Below are positions 31,792 through 44,281 of a stretch of DNA of 64,000 nucleotides, one piece after another (position 1 is the stretch's first letter; the number at the start of each line of letters is the position of its first letter). Location: NCBI GenBank assembly GCA_948099385.1, contig CANUEZ040000020.1:7720501-7784500 (forward strand), in the 5' to 3' direction. The notes under the pieces were generated by a model. The model did no database searches. It was not told the DNA's origin and was given only the letters and a program-made list of their open reading frames with translations. The position numbers were made by a program, and so were the translations under genes. This DNA comes from Fasciola hepatica (Eukaryota; Platyhelminthes; Trematoda; Plagiorchiida; Fasciolidae).

Positions 31792-32746
31792 TGATAATGG
31801 TATACTTCGGATGCTCTCAAGGCGTGCTAGAGCATATGATCAGATGATCCAATTGACGTCAAAGCCGGAATTTACAAAAGGGTACGATATGTGTGCACAG
31901 GGTATTGAAGAGAGTGTTAAAGTGGACCAAAACTGTGATAACGCCCGGCAAATTTGAAGGTAAGGTTAAGTGGTGGGTTCGGCTGGTGGTCTTTGGGTTC
32001 GGTTAGAAAAGTGGGAGTATATGTGTAAATAGTACTGGAACTAATCACAACAAGAAAAATTCCGGCTAAATCAAGGGTGTGTCAAAAAACGAAGAGGAGA
32101 GAAGAAAAAATGTTCACCGGGGGGAATTCAAAGAGCCGTTTGCACATAGTACTGTGAAAATATGTGGATGGAAAACTCGAGGATATACAAGAATGGACTT
32201 TCAGATGTCAAGTGCCATGACTCAGCGTCCAGTGTGGTGGTGGAACTTGATGGTGAGGTGCCGACATAGTCAATCGCGAGGGAAGAGACCAAAAAATCCG
32301 ATAGATAGAGGGGGATTTCAGGAGTGGTAATGCAGGAAACAGCCAGCTGTGAGCCGGTAAGTGTTCGGCGGTTTATTTTCGTTGATATAGGTATGGCACG
32401 GATTAGCAATAAGGATATGGAATCGTGGCGGTAAGTCAACGTGCAAAGCTTTAAGCAACGACTGCAGGGGCGAATAGCGTGAAAAAGAGACGCTAGACAG
32501 AGTAGTTTCAGTTACCGTTGGAGAGGGAGGGGCGAGGATGCTACCGTGGAGTAATGAATAGGATGCGGAATAAGCAATAAATGCTTATGATAGAGCTTCA
32601 GGTGAATTTGTAGGTCTAGATTCGTAGACTACGATTTAGGGGCTAGTGCGTGATTCATGCCCAGGCCGTGAGTTTATTATTCGTGACAGGCTTCCGGATT
32701 TCAGTGGATGGTTGATGGCGGCAACTTCTTGACGGATGAGCTGTCG

Positions 32747-33840
32747 TTACCTAAAGTGGTTAAACTTCTTTGACAGTGACTCCAGGTGGAGAAATATAGA
32801 GAAGTCCCTGGACTTCGCACAACTGCTCCGCAAGGCCGTGATCTTGAGCTCCTTTTCAGATTTTGCAGGTGACGGTAGGAGATTGAGGTCAGTGGTAGAG
32901 TCAAGCTCGGACAAACATGCAAGAAGAGTGTTGTATAGACAGTCAGCGGCTAATTTTGGGTCAGAAATCGGAAAAAGGGTATCCCAGTATGACGAACAAA
33001 CAAATGAAGAAACTGGACCCCATTTTTGGATTCGGGACGATAGAGAGGGTTGTTTGGATATTGGAAGGGCACGTCTTTTTTGCGAATCACTATTTCGTGG
33101 ACACTGCTGGGGAGATGATGTGGTACCTGAGTTCGAACTGCAGTGAAGCAAAGAGCGAAAGATAGGTCGAGGGTTTTGTTGCCTATCGTAGGAGATTTGA
33201 CGGTTTGGTTCCGTAGACGAAGGCGTGTACCGGACAGGAAGCTCATGAAGTGAGGGCGGCCGGGGAGCAAAAGCCAGCGGACTCGCGGGAAATTGAAATC
33301 TCATGCTCTGATTCTGTAACTGATGGTGTGGTCCGTATCAAAGTTGAGGGCATCAGTGACAGCGCTGATACTATGTGGGTCAGTACCAGGAAGATGATAA
33401 ACGCAACTTAGCGGGCAGCAGTTATCATTCCAATCCAGAGACAGCTAAGCAGAGTCTGTGGATTGGTCAGGAGTTGAACGAGGTATAGCGAATGTATGAA
33501 CAAAACACCAAACGTGCGCCAGGCACCTGCCAACTCTTCGAGAAAGTCTCTGGCAAGAGAAGGTACGATAGCCCGGGATACTGACGCAACCGGTTGGTGG
33601 CTGCTCTGAAAGCCAAGTTTCGGTGGCTTAAATAATATCTGGGTTTGCATACGTTACTGGGAGATTTAGTCCTCTGATTTCTTTTAAGAGAGCTTGCTTC
33701 AATGAGCAGAAAGTAGTCGCGGGGCAACTATGGTTTCGATAAATGACTTGTGAGGACGGTGGCGGATTACAGGGTGAGAGGAATTGGAGTGAGACGGATA
33801 AAATGTTATGGGTGAAATTGAATGAGACGGCAGGCAGCAC
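32747..33840 (-). pseudogene. Jockey-group endonuclease, copy C
   Basis: Minus-strand pieces: SLKQALLKEIRGLNLPVTYA then NPDIILATETWLSEQPPT (about 33690-33590, across a frame change) with the Glu-bearing TETWLS; PGYRT near 33565; the decayed middle; and from 33304 a 185-codon frame whose end reads SDPKLAADCLYNTLLACLSE, STTDLNLLPSPAKSEKELKI and LESLSKKFN. The last part aligns by eye with the post-endonuclease linker of elements A and B (SDPKLAADLLYSNLSYLLSE). The GDFN and SDH motifs were not found intact. Related to, but clearly diverged from, A and B. Confidence 0.68.
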
Positions 33841-33900
33841 ATAAGGCTAAAGCGGAAACTTCCTGGACAAAATAACAAGGAGGGCTACAGCCTGAAAGAT

Positions 33901-34399
33901 TAGCCATTTGCACCTCGAACGGGAGAATAGTAGTACATTGAAGGCGTGGCGGACTAGTTGACAAATAGAAAGTTACAAATTGGACAAGGGCAGGTCAAAG
34001 TGTAAGCTTGTTTGCACCAGTGTGACTGACGAGCCTACAGCTGAAAACTCTCGATTTTACCTCGGCTACTGTTGCTTCCTATCCATTTTGCGGTAGAGTC
34101 ACTTCTTGAGGTTCTCAGATGCTACTCTCCGAAGTTTCTACTAGACTTCTTTTTTAGGACTATACTCAGTAACTGTTACCTCTGGTAGACCGGTAAGAAG
34201 GATGATTACATTTTCGTCCGAAGATTCGAATCCCCAGACAACACCGAAGGTGGTTGGAATGTCCCAGAATGGAGTGCAGTTCTTGTATGGAAAAGCTGGT
34301 TGTTCGTTAAATACCCTGGAGGGTATGTGTCGCGACACTGGCTGAGAATGGTTTCACTGGGCATGAAGGAACATAGCGAGGAGTGCCTAGCAGGACAGT
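33901..34399. other. Unassigned DNA
   Basis: No recognised content. By position it may hold the 5' part of LINE copy C (minus) or flanking DNA. Confidence 0.35.
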
Positions 34400-34743
34400 G
34401 ACGACCTATACTGGTTATTCATAAGGTGCTTAACACGGGGAAGAAAATTGTTCCGAGAATTACCCGCTATGGGGGGAAGGGGGTTAGGATAAACAAGGAA
34501 GTCAAGCCGAGCACCGGATTGCACATAGAGACCGGCGAGGCTAATGACATCGCGGGTCTAGACCGCAGGAGCACAAAAGACACCTCCTTCGTGACACGGG
34601 CGAGTAGACCGTCCTTCTCTAATCGTAAAGCGAGAGGGGCGAAGTCAAAGCAAACGGCGACACGTAAAACCTCTAGAGTTGCGGTTGGAAGGGAGACGAG
34701 CCGGTTGACAGGTTTTTTCAGGACCACTCCAAGTGAATGGAAC

Positions 34744-35442
34744 GGATAAGGTTACAAGCTGCATCCCCAGCGGAAGCCACCAAAGAAACCCAGACCCACA
34801 CCGAGATGTCGCTAAAGCTGAATAGGAAAATAGTGATAAAGGGTTCGACCCAGCCTTTCTGTGGAGAAACATGGCAAAAGAAATCAGAACTTAAGAAAAC
34901 GAGTAGCGGATATTCTGGAGCTGGCTGGGACGCTAAACCAGGCACTTCTCAAATGGGTAATACTGCTGGATAGATGGGGACCCAACGATGAAGGGGTAGC
35001 TCCTGTACGGCCGATCCTGATTGAGTTTGTCAACTCTAGATATCGGGATGCAGTTCTCGTAGCTGCGGGTCAGATAAACAAGAACCTTAAAGGGAGCACA
35101 GTCATCAAACCGGATATCTCGTCGTCATGGAGGGCCCACACCACATGGAGAGACATTGGAATGCCTACACCATCCCAGTTAGCAGTGCTGGCAAGCCCAC
35201 CATGTACAGTTTCATTAGTGTTGCTCCTGTCTCTGTCTGTTGCACACAAGGCCTTGCACGATCAAAGTGGTCCGGTTTCGACGAGGGGCCTACCACCCCT
35301 AATATTGTGCCTGACTCAAACAGCTGTGCATAGAGACCAGCTGAACCAAAAGGGTCCGGTGATTTTAAGAACCCCGTGGAAAGTAGTAGCGAGCAGGAGC
35401 ACATCGGTAGCACAAACGGGGAAGCCAGGATATGGTGAATGA
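34744..35442 (+). pseudogene. CR1-like ORF1
   Basis: Frame segments 34744-34973 and 34861-35442 (193 codons) overlap at a frame change. Content in order: a short basic region, SLKLNRKIVIKGSTQPFC near 34810, a KRVADILELAG helix (34905), a LLDRWGPNDEGVAPVRPIL segment with RYRDAVLVAAGQINKN (34970-35090), and TVIKPDISSSWRA. A core of I.GLPE-like strand, helix, ...RPI.IEF.....RDAVL helix is typical of the RNA-binding ORF1 proteins of CR1/Jockey-type elements in flatworms. The upstream frame 34426-34746 may be its N-terminus. The C-terminal part after 35160 is Pro/Ser-rich and unrecognised. Confidence 0.55.
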
Positions 35443-35579
35443 CGGAGGAAACACTGGGGCAAAATACTTGGGTACAAAAATGAAGCATCACAACCTAGTA
35501 AGTTGCTAGACAGTGGGGCATATCAGTGACGTGGTGTAAAGCTTACTGCAAGGGAATGAACGGGGGAAGCGAGGGGAGG

Positions 35580-36100
35580 AATCTATGGGTATGGACTCAT
35601 AGCCATAACAGAGCCGTGGCTAAGAGAATCGGAGAGAGTAAGTCTGGCTTGCCGGGCAGGATTGTGTGTGAAGGGCGGATAGCTGAGATGTAGGTATAGA
35701 AGGGGGGGGTGCTAGTGCTGGTACCGGAATACGTAACTAAGAACGAAGCTATTCAGCATTCCATTCCAAATATGTAGGCGGTCTGGGTGCAAGTGGAAGT
35801 TCGGCCACGATGGGCGGCACTGTTGTGCGTCTACAGGGGTCCCCTAGCGATTCCTGAGGAAGTCGAATATCTGCTGGCGTATGTAGTAGCGGAAACCGGG
35901 AATTCAGAGCTACTCGTGATACTCGGGACTCCAGTGCCCCTGAGAATGACTGGTACTTGGCCTGGGCACCTGCGGGGTCTTTGGGGCAATACCTGCCGCA
36001 CCAAGTGCAGGATGCGGCCCTGGAGCAGCGCGTTCGCCAGGCCACTCAATTGGGGAGAGCCAAACTCTGCGGCCACTGGACCTCGTTAGCACTAAGTTTG
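35580..36100 (+). pseudogene. CR1-like endonuclease
   Basis: Plus-strand reading: LIAITEPWLRESERVSLA (35600) with the catalytic Glu in ITEPWL, a stop, an RRGGVLVLVPEYV block (35700), AVWVQVEVRPRWAALLCVYR (35775) followed by GPLAIPEEVEYLL, and LLVILGTPVPL at 35920, where the family GDFN motif has become Gly-Thr-Pro. The domain end merges into decayed sequence with GENRYSSWYKQ-type remnants. The spacing of TEPWL, RRGGV and CVYRP-like motifs fits the first two-thirds of an APE domain. Confidence 0.65.
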
Positions 36101-36779
36101 CTATAGAAGTAAGGGAGGTGAGAACAGATACTCTTCTTGGTACAAGCAACCGTGGGGTGATGAGATTCCGTTTCCTGGGCGAGAGAACAAAACCACCAGA
36201 CAAATGACAAAGAAACTCCAAGGGACTGGACGAGGATAGGTTGCTGTCACTGGCAGCATATTTAGCCTGGGTCCATGGAAGTACGGCAAATGGAATGTGG
36301 CTAAGCAATAAAAGGAACCTACTTTGGCCTACCGAAGAAGTAGCCCTCGTGTGCACGCTCTGTAGACGAAGACTGTATCGCTGGTGGAAGAGCAGTGCAA
36401 CTCGAGAACTGAGGAGGAGCCTGTAGGCATAGAGACATCAGGAAACTAAGGGGCAAAGATGGTTGCTGGAACACCGGAGTATAAACAGGCTGTTTGGTGA
36501 ACGACAGGGGAGAGGCAAACTGGCAGGCGGATTTGGCATAGTTGAGGAGGCCAAGAAACTTCCGAGGATGTGCGTTGACTATGTCCAGGCTGAGGCAAAT
36601 GGGCGGGCAGACTTTGGAGTTTTCAAAAGGGAGAACGGAGACCAGACGAAGAATAGTCAACAGAAGGTGAAAGTCATCCGGGGATACTTCGAAGAGCTCC
36701 ACACGGTTGATGGCAGGAGACAGCCACCGAGCCTGGGGTGGCCCAGGACTGCTCCAATAGTGAAAAAGGAATTAGCCGC

Positions 36780-37760
36780 AGACAACACAGGGTTGGTACT
36801 AGACTCTCCGTCACGGGAAAATCCCCGGGACTAGTTGGAGTAAACCCAGTCATTCTAAGACCGGTGGCTCGGACACTGGCATGGTCCTTATCCACACAAT
36901 TCGACAAGTCCCTCAGGGAGGCTGAGCTACCGAATAAACGAGGAGCTGCGGAAGTCATGCCCATTCACAGGGAAAGATCAGGGGACCAGGTGACGAACTA
37001 CTAGCCTGCTAGCATGCCATCGTGGTACTGAAGGTTGTGGAAAAATAATCCCAAATGATTTGGCAAGTCATCTGGAGGAAAATTACCTAATTGTCAACAA
37101 ACGGCGCGGCTTTGAGAAGGGCGGGCACTGCCTCAGCTACCTGCCAAGCATTTTCGATGGGGCAACCAGGAGCTTGGACCGGGGAGAGGGGGTCAAGATA
37201 CGCCATCTGGACTGCCGTAAAGCCTCTGATAGTGTGAACCATAGGTTGCTTCTGCATTGGCTAGGGGGATGAGCGTAGCCGCATGGGCTAATGGAATGGT
37301 TAAAAGCCCATCTATCTGGCCGTCGAGTCTATGTCAAAGTTAGAGACATGAAGCCCTCGAAGGCGACAGCTCTTGGTGGGTGCCCTCAGGGATCCGTGCT
37401 GGGTTCCTTACTGTTCCTGATTTACGTAAATGACCTGCTCCGGGCTATAGGATGGCCCTGCTCCAAGTCAGCTGATGATTTGAAGGTTCTGGGAAGCCCA
37501 AAATCTAACAGGTTTGGATGGACCAAGATACCCTTTACCTGTGGTCTGTAGCATGGGACTTGCCTCTGAACCTGTGAAGATGCTCACTCTTGGTTGCCAA
37601 AGGAGCCGACTGAATGCGGCATTTGAACCCTGGCAACTCAGAACCACCGGCTCAGAAAAGCTAGGTCAGAGACTTGATCATAGTCTTTTTAAGTGACTTT
37701 AAACCCTCGGTACATTGTCTGCAGGCTGCTACCAGGGCACATTGAACCATGCACCAGCTG
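36780..37760 (+). pseudogene. CR1-like reverse transcriptase
   Basis: Blocks in order: SVTGKSPGLVGVNPVILRPV (36810, the KSPGPDGI region), LREAELPNKRGAAEVMPIHR (36913), NDLASHLEENYLIVNKRRGF and GGHCLSYLPSIFDGATRSLD (37050-37180), the first catalytic Asp region IRHLDCRKASDSVNHRLLLH, a stop, LKAHLSGRRVYVKV, GGCPQGSVLGSLLFLIYVND (37376-37434), and SADDLKV at 37468, so YADD reads Ser-Ala-Asp-Asp. The C-terminal SDFKPSVHCLQAATRAH lies near 37690. The catalytic Asp residues are kept, but stops and frame changes (for example near 37270 and 37555) inactivate it. Confidence 0.82.
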
Positions 37761-37961
37761 CGCAGGAAGCTCATATTGAGGGAGCCTAGGGCGCCCTGAT
37801 CTTTAGCAATCAAGGCTTGTCTGGCTACTTCACCGATCATGCAACGTACAACATGAGGCCTCCGACTAAAACATTCTTTCAGTAAGCCTCTTGGCAGCTG
37901 GTAACCTTTGCTAGCAGGATGGAGTAGGCAACCTTGAACAGCTCATTTCAATAAGAACAAT

Positions 37962-39540
37962 AATAATGGTATATTTCTCGACCATGGTCAAGACTTACGT
38001 GGAAGCGCATGATTTCGGTGTACAACGTCACTCAAAACAATGAACTATATACGAATTTCAAGAAAGCGAGCCAAAATTGTCAGAAGCAAGGCAATATAGC
38101 TAGAGTTAGTTTAATCGACCGAAATGATAATGGTTTGCGCGACAAATACGGTTTGGTTTCGAATCCGGGTTGGTTGGTGGTGGCCCGTGGGAATGCGAAA
38201 TATGTCGTGAAAATTTAGCGCTAAGGATGCGTTATAAACCAAAATAATGCAAGCTGTGGATAACGGAGGCCTATGGGGTTCCATGAACGGAATAAGTTAT
38301 AAACATGAAGAGGTGAAAGAAATGAATGGGAATGCACTCGTGAACTCTGGTGAATATGAGGAGAACTACTCTCTATGAAGATGTTGGCCCGGAATGACGG
38401 ATGTTCCCGGTCTCAATAGGCGGAGTGCTTCATGAAACGGGGAGATATGAACAAACTGTGTGGAAGTGGACTAGGAAACGTTGATGAATGTGGAGGAAAC
38501 AGCAATCCTTATAGAAGATGAGTTTAGGTCCAGGATCAATAACCCGTATCATGCAGAAAAAAGGAGCGCAACTTGAAGGCCTTGAATTAGTGAAGAATCA
38601 ATTTCAAGCCGGATACCGATTGAAAGAAAGATGAAACCTTGCGAGATGAAACTGATTGAAAAACATCCGCGCAGGCTCACGCCTTATTGTTCTGTTACGC
38701 TGACAAAAATATATTGACTTATTGATTATCAGTGATATTCGGCGTCATTATTGGGAACCACGGGTGGGGGGGGGATAAATGGACTTGCTTTCGGATGGCG
38801 TATCGAAATTTAATGGGTAAAAAATTCCTGTGTTGCTTATTCTGGCTCCATTATTGGATTGTTTCACATGAGACCAAGGTGACGTGCAGCATTCCGTGGG
38901 TGTGGTTCGTCAGGCGGGGTAAGGGACATATCAGTCAATCAGTAGAAGGTAGCTTGTGAACTGTCATTTGTGAAGACTTCAGCAGTAGTGGTGTTGCGCT
39001 AGCAGACGCCTATCAATCTACTGGTAAGCAGTTGGGAGTGTTTTGGGTCGTGTGGCTCGATTGCACTCCCGTTTGGCATAAAAGATTCCATCTAGGTCTC
39101 TGTCGGTACGGGTCAAATTGTGGACCTTGGTCACCGAAAGTGGAGCCCGAGAGAGTGGGCGACGACAAACCTGAAATAAATGATGTTAGCAGTCTGGACG
39201 TGGTTTCAGCTGAGTTATGATAATAAATGGCGACAGTTAACAATAAACTGGTTGGGTTAATATGAACGGTCGGTGGAACATTCCATATTTTGGTCTGGGT
39301 TTTAATTCGAGAGTTTAAGAAACATAGGGTTGCCGGGGGTTGATAAGTACTACTACAGGCTTGCAAGATAGCGTAAACCGGGTGGGCTGCTGCGTCTGCA
39401 TTTCAAAGGATAAATGGTTTGCACGCAGTTAGAAGTTCTAAAGAGCGATGAAGTAAGAATGCAGAAAGAACCACTAGGGCTTCGGTGGTGATGCGTTACA
39501 GAAAATTGTTATCATGCACAGAAACGTGGACGTATGTTGT
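37962..39540 (-). repeat. R-family repeat, copy D
   Basis: Non-coding, about 1.6 kb. On the minus strand it ends CGAGAAATATACCATTATTA plus a short ATT tail. It aligns by eye with 48733-50520 over most of its length (for example GGTTTGCGCG, AACGGAGGCCT, CACGCAGTTAGAAGTTCT, GTGATGCGTTACAGAAAATTG) and with parts of the plus strand near 59400-60720. It could be the long 3' UTR of a LINE or a non-autonomous derivative. Confidence 0.65.
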
Positions 39541-41154
39541 TATGTGCTCCTACTCGATAGTGCCGGCCTATTGCGATTTAGTTTGAATGTGATCAGGGAA
39601 ATCTCATGACTTGGTGGTTGCTTGGATATCATATTTGTTATAAGAGTGAGGAGAGATAGGTTGTAGGTAATGGAAAATATGAACAGTTCTCCGTGTTCAT
39701 TTTTGTAGATTCAAGTGAGGCAGGTGTTGGTCATCTGTTGCCTCCATATGTTATCCATGTCAGTGAGCTTAAATTCCAGGCTGCGGTATTGATTGCGGTT
39801 GGCAGGAGGCTGTGGTTACTGTTAGGTAGGGGTGTAAACCTAAGCGTGGCTTGGTCGCTAGGACATTGAGGAGGCCGCTTTCTAAGAAAGATGACGGAAG
39901 ATGGAGGGGTATGGATGGAAAAGGTGACCGGTTTCCACTGTGTTCTATTCCCTTTTTCTTCTTTTCCGGGCTTCACCGAGGTTGCCGTTATTTGTCAGGT
40001 ACGTCTAAATGCTGTCCAGGTCAATGGGTTGAAAGTCAGGGCTATGGTAGCGATTGCATTTGACGTCGACATGCATGCTAGGTGCGCTTAGGGAGGGTAC
40101 GGTGTGGTTGAACTTAGAGCGGGGAGTGGGTAAGTGTATGTGGAGGGTGCAGTGTACTGTCACCCCAGTCAGTCTCGTGCGTGAAAACCAAAAGCTTGTC
40201 GAGCGATCAAGGGCAAATTGGGGTCACCACTTTCGCAGGATCAGGTCTGAGCTGATGGGGGACATACCCATAGATGAAGGTTGCCCAATTCATTCACAGC
40301 TCGATGTCAGTGGTATTTGGTGATGGAATCTGTCCCACGAGGTCTTTTTTCCACTGTTCTTTTTTTTGTTTCCTAACAGAGGGGTGGTTGAGCCCATAAA
40401 GAAACTTTCCAGAGCCCCTCCTCTCGATCGCAATTTTATGCGTAATTGCCCTTTTTCACAACTGCTGGGGGTGGTCTGTTTTCCCCACTTTCGGCGACGC
40501 AATGTTATGGGTGCCGTTGATATCAGGGGTTTCTCTAGCATGGGCTGGGAAAAGGCAGAGTGGGACTATGCAAGCACACGGACTAGGACAACGAACGTTG
40601 TAAAGCACAAGCTGGCATACGTGTATCAGTCTCATTCTGCTCCAGACCATGCCTAAGACCATCAGAGACCATTCCGGGCTAGCTGGTGTAGATGAGTTTA
40701 GCTCAGCTGATGGGACATAGTGTGGAGCATAGGAGGGAATATGACAGTAGTTGGTGGACGGTAGATACAGAGATGAGACAAGAGAACAGGCCACCATGTA
40801 GGTACTAGCAAACGGGCTTCTGGGATAAGAAATTCTGAAATGAGATGATTAAGAGAGGCGAAAGGAAGCCGGACATAAAACCCGGGCGGGTGGTGGCAGC
40901 CAAAATGAACGGGAAAGGAGTGAAAAGATCAAGTAAGGTGGTAGACGGCGGGACTCAGTGCCCTAGGATCCAAAGTCACTTACCCACTTGTTGCGGAGAC
41001 ATCTCAGGCTAAAGAACTTTGGTTGGCAATAGAACACGAACGTTGTCTAAAATTAGGCGAACCGGCAGGCATTAAACTAGGTATAGTTACAAAAGTCAGA
41101 AAACTGTAACTACCGTAGTATATATGGCAGGCAATATAACGTAAAAGGGAGTAG
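39541..41154. other. Unassigned, possibly the 5' continuation of R copy D
   Basis: No domain found. Minus-strand frames (for example 40456-40797 and 40290-40541) are Pro/Ser/His-rich and resemble in composition, not in sequence, the proline-rich ORF1 tails of elements A and B. Confidence 0.35.
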
Positions 41155-41205
41155 TTGCCCTGGCGTTTGTCATCGGGCGGGAAATGTAAGTTCTGAGCAA
41201 TAATC

Positions 41206-42855
41206 CTAGTAATTAAACCCATTTTCGTAAACCACCTCTTCGGCGACGGTCGGGCCGGTAAGAAGGATCACATTGGGAACAGTCAAGAAGTGATTCATTG
41301 AGCCTCTGAACTGGGAAACTGAGAGACTCTCGCAGATGTTTACCGGGAGCTTATTCCATAAATGTGAGTATTTTATAAGGAAGAAGCTAGATCTTAACGC
41401 TAATTTTGATCTAGGAATAGAGAGCTGCAATGAACGATGGCTTAAAGCATAATTCGTGGAGGGAGTGAGACGAATGGGTTCAGTACACGAAGAGGCCGCA
41501 CGGTGGTTTAGCTTAAACAGGAAGCATAAATTGAGCTTCATGCGACGCAGCCATAGAGGGCCAAGACTGAGTAGGATGCATCGATCCTTGTAAAACAAAC
41601 TGGAGAAAAATCCAACTAATTGTTTGGTGAACCGACGTTGCACGGACTCCAGAGGAGTGCAATCGGATTTCGTCATGTTGGTGAAGATAACAGGACAGAA
41701 TTCAAAGAGAGGCCTGGAGTGAGACTTGTAAGTGAGCAGTTTGCAATCATTTAGTCGAAACGTTCTGGAGATGAGACCAGTGGTTCTTCTCGTCTTTGCA
41801 ATCTGGAATGGAACATACTCAAAAAACCTAAAGCCACAAGAATAACGAAAACCAAGGTCTCGAACTAAAGGGCTGTACGAGATGGGTAGGCCGTGGATAA
41901 GCAGGGTTCCTGGGGTCACTTGACATCTGAATGTTGTGTAGCAGCTCTTCGAGGCCGAGAAGTCCATACTCCATGAATTGCACCAATCCCGGAGTTGCTT
42001 TAGGTCACCGTAAATTTCATCCAGCATAATGTTGAGGTTCTGACGAGGAAACTCATAGACAATCTTAACGTCATCAGCGAAAATAATGGGGTGCCATGGT
42101 GCAAGATGGGAAATATATCATTTATGTAGATGAGAGATAAGTAAAGGACCGAGTACACTGCCCTGTATAACTCCACTGGTGACTGGAGCAGGCTGTGAGA
42201 AACACCCGTCGATGGAAACCACTTGTGAGCGATTCGATAGGTATGATGTTAACCATGTTAAAAGCGAACCGGAAAAGCCGTGAGCTTTGAGTTTGGTTAG
42301 TAATGAAGCGTGAGGGACGCGGTCAAACGCCTTTGTCATATCAAGGTATATAATGTTGATGGATTTGCTGTTGTCGGCGGCCGCCGTTATGAGGTTAAAA
42401 AAGTCGTACTGGCAAGTGGTGCATGAACGTGACTTTAAGAAGCCATGCTGCCCACTATGGATGATGTTATGGGACAATAGGAAGTCTGACACCCGCTGTT
42501 TGATGAGGCTTTCCATCAACCTAGAATCAACTGGAGTGTGGTTGATAGGGCTGCAATTTGAGGGGTGATGTATTGGTCCTTTCTTATGGATTGGGATGAT
42601 GACCGCATTCATTCACCGTGAAGAAAATATGCCATACTTGATGGATAGATTGTAGACCTTCAACAGAAGGGCTGCAACATCAGTTCCTCCAAGACGTGGA
42701 AGTGTCCATGGAACACCATCATGGCCAGGGTGTGAGGACTTCCGGACACGAATAAGCTGGATGGTCACCTCTTTTAGAGTAAATTCTAAATCAGACAGTA
42801 AGTGCTCGGTGACAGGGTCTATGCATGGGGGTAAAGTAAGTGGGTCCGTAGTCAT
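41206..42855 (-). pseudogene. Element A reverse transcriptase
   Basis: Three frames: 42855-42613 (linker end and IQLIRVRKSSHPGHDGVPWT), a stop at 42613-42615, then 42612-42118 (MNAVIIPIHKKGPIHHPSNC, HSGQHGFLKSRSCTTCQYDF, IIYLDMTKAFDRVPHASLLT with the first catalytic Asp, SGVIQGSVLGPLL), then a one-base frame change near 42130 where the INDI-type block should be. After it IIFADDVKIVYEF gives the FADD catalytic box (42070-42081), and a 273-codon frame (42027-41206) holds WCNSWSMDFSASKSCYTTFR, a PLVRDLGF block and the thumb to the natural stop (...YSHLWNKLPVNICES). Catalytic Asp residues are intact; the frame breaks are identical in B. Confidence 0.9.
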
Positions 42856-42974
42856 GGATGCAGCAAAGTAAGAATTAGGCGCCTCGGGTATCGCTACAGG
42901 TGAGGTAATGTGACCGTTATTTTATAAAACTAGAGAGGGGATACCTGCTGGTCTGCTCTGATTTCTGCTCTTCA

Positions 42975-44266
42975 TTAGGCGTGAAAACTTTGAGGAAGTA
43001 TCATGGCTTTGCAACGCAGGTTCTTCTTGCTTTTGAGCATATCGTCAGCCTTAAATCTGATTGCTAACGAGAGACGTTGGAGCTGCAAGAATGACGATGA
43101 GTCACTATTGATTTGATACGCCTTCTGGAGCTTCAGATGTTTGTTTTGCATTCGGCTCAGGACTGAACTACGGACTCGGTTTGATATGATACGAGTTGTA
43201 GTGATTTCGGACAGCAAGTATGATAGGTTAGAATATAGAAGATCAGCAGCCAGCTTGGGGTCGCTTTGCAGGAAGAAGTCGTCCCAGTCTAACGATCGAA
43301 GCGTGCAGATAAGACTGTCCCAGTTGACTGCTGAAGAGAAACGATTGGGTGGGTGGAATTTATCGAAAGCTTGCGGAACCGCGAACTTGCAGGACACCAT
43401 TCTGTGGTCACTTCCTGGAAAGAGGTCGAGCGTACTGGCTGAAACATCAGATAAACCAATCGTGAACAACAGATCAAGGATGTTGTTACCTCTACTTGGG
43501 ACTGTACGTGTTGGATCCAACGCCATACGCGGATGCATGACATGAAATCTAATAAGTTGTTTGGGGCAGATAGATTATTCCAACAGATGCTTGGTGCAAT
43601 GAAGTCCCCCGCGATGTGTTTGGAGGAACAGGGCAGCAATGAAAGGTAGTTGAATGCGTCAATAATCTTGGTGAGGTCCATAGCTTTGGAATCAGGTGAC
43701 CGATAGATGCAACCAATATGAAGGTAGGAGTTAGGTAGGGGAATCGTTAACCACAGAGAATCCTGAACGGCGTCCAGAGTTGTGTGTGAGAGTGGAATGG
43801 CCTGCAGAGTGTTTTTGACATAAATTAGACAGCCTCCTCCACGACGAGGCCTATTTCTTTGGAACATCTGGTAGCCAGCTAGAAAGACTCGATCTGACCG
43901 GACGGAATCCGTGAGCCAAGTTTCAGTTACAATGATAATGTCAAAGTTGGAGGGCTGAGCGATGCTGTGGATGGCTTCAGTTTTGTTCAGTAATGAACGG
44001 GCATTTACGAGTATGACGGAAAGAGACGATGCAAACCTCGATGGTGGTGGATATGGTGGGGGGTTCGGTAGTGGTGATGAAGGTGGTAATTCCAGTGGAG
44101 AATAGGGCAAGGATTGGGGGAGGACATCAGTTGTTCCACGGATTTGATGAGTTATAACCTGGTGGGGGATAGTGTAAGGAAAGAGGGATGGGGAGGTGCT
44201 GTTTAGGAGAGTAGTTTGAATGCGGGGAATATTCTCGGAGGGGGCCGTCAGGAAAAAAGCAGCCAC
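42975..44266 (-). pseudogene. Element A APE-like endonuclease and linker
   Basis: A 325-codon frame from 44266: a Pro/Ser-rich start, LSVILVNARSLLNKTEAIHS (44010), IIIVTETWLTDSVRSDRVFL with the catalytic Glu (43935), NRPRRGGGCLIYVKNTLQAI, SLWLTIPLPNSYLHIGCIYR and KHIAGDFIAPSICWNNL (43610), where the conserved Asn of GDFN is Ile. A frame change near 43545 leads to a second frame (43538-42975) with RTVPSRGNNILDLLFTIGLS, LFPGSDHRMVSC holding the catalytic SDH (43400), and the linker SDPKLAADLLYSNLSYLLSE. Loss of Asn and the frame change make it inactive. Both lesions are also in B. Confidence 0.85.
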
Positions 44267-44281
44267 GGATGGATGGCAGTG

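Larger units (their letters stand above)
31752..33900 (-). mobile_element. Jockey/CR1-group LINE (copy C) with (ATT)n tail, RT lost
   Basis: The minus strand has an APE endonuclease (33840 to about 32750) followed by about 950 bases with no legible RT and an (ATT)n 3' tail. Its terminal 40 bases resemble those of the non-coding R copies at 37.96, 48.73 and 60.7 kb, suggesting they are derivatives of the same source. Confidence 0.62.
34400..37960 (+). mobile_element. CR1-like LINE, near full length, decayed
   Basis: The plus strand shows ORF1 (about 34430-35440), endonuclease (about 35580-36100), a decayed linker and RT (about 36800-37760), with homology fading by 37950, where the R-family copy begins on the other strand. 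Stops and frame changes are numerous, so it is an old insertion. Confidence 0.75.

Noticed and set aside
34215..34235. tRNA-like B-box wording (GATTCGAATCCCC)
   Set aside because: No matching A box or cloverleaf arms could be drawn around it.
43141..43545. 134-codon plus-strand frame (and its twin at 52433-52837)
   Set aside because: Antisense shadow of the endonuclease linker in elements A and B; identical only because the elements are.
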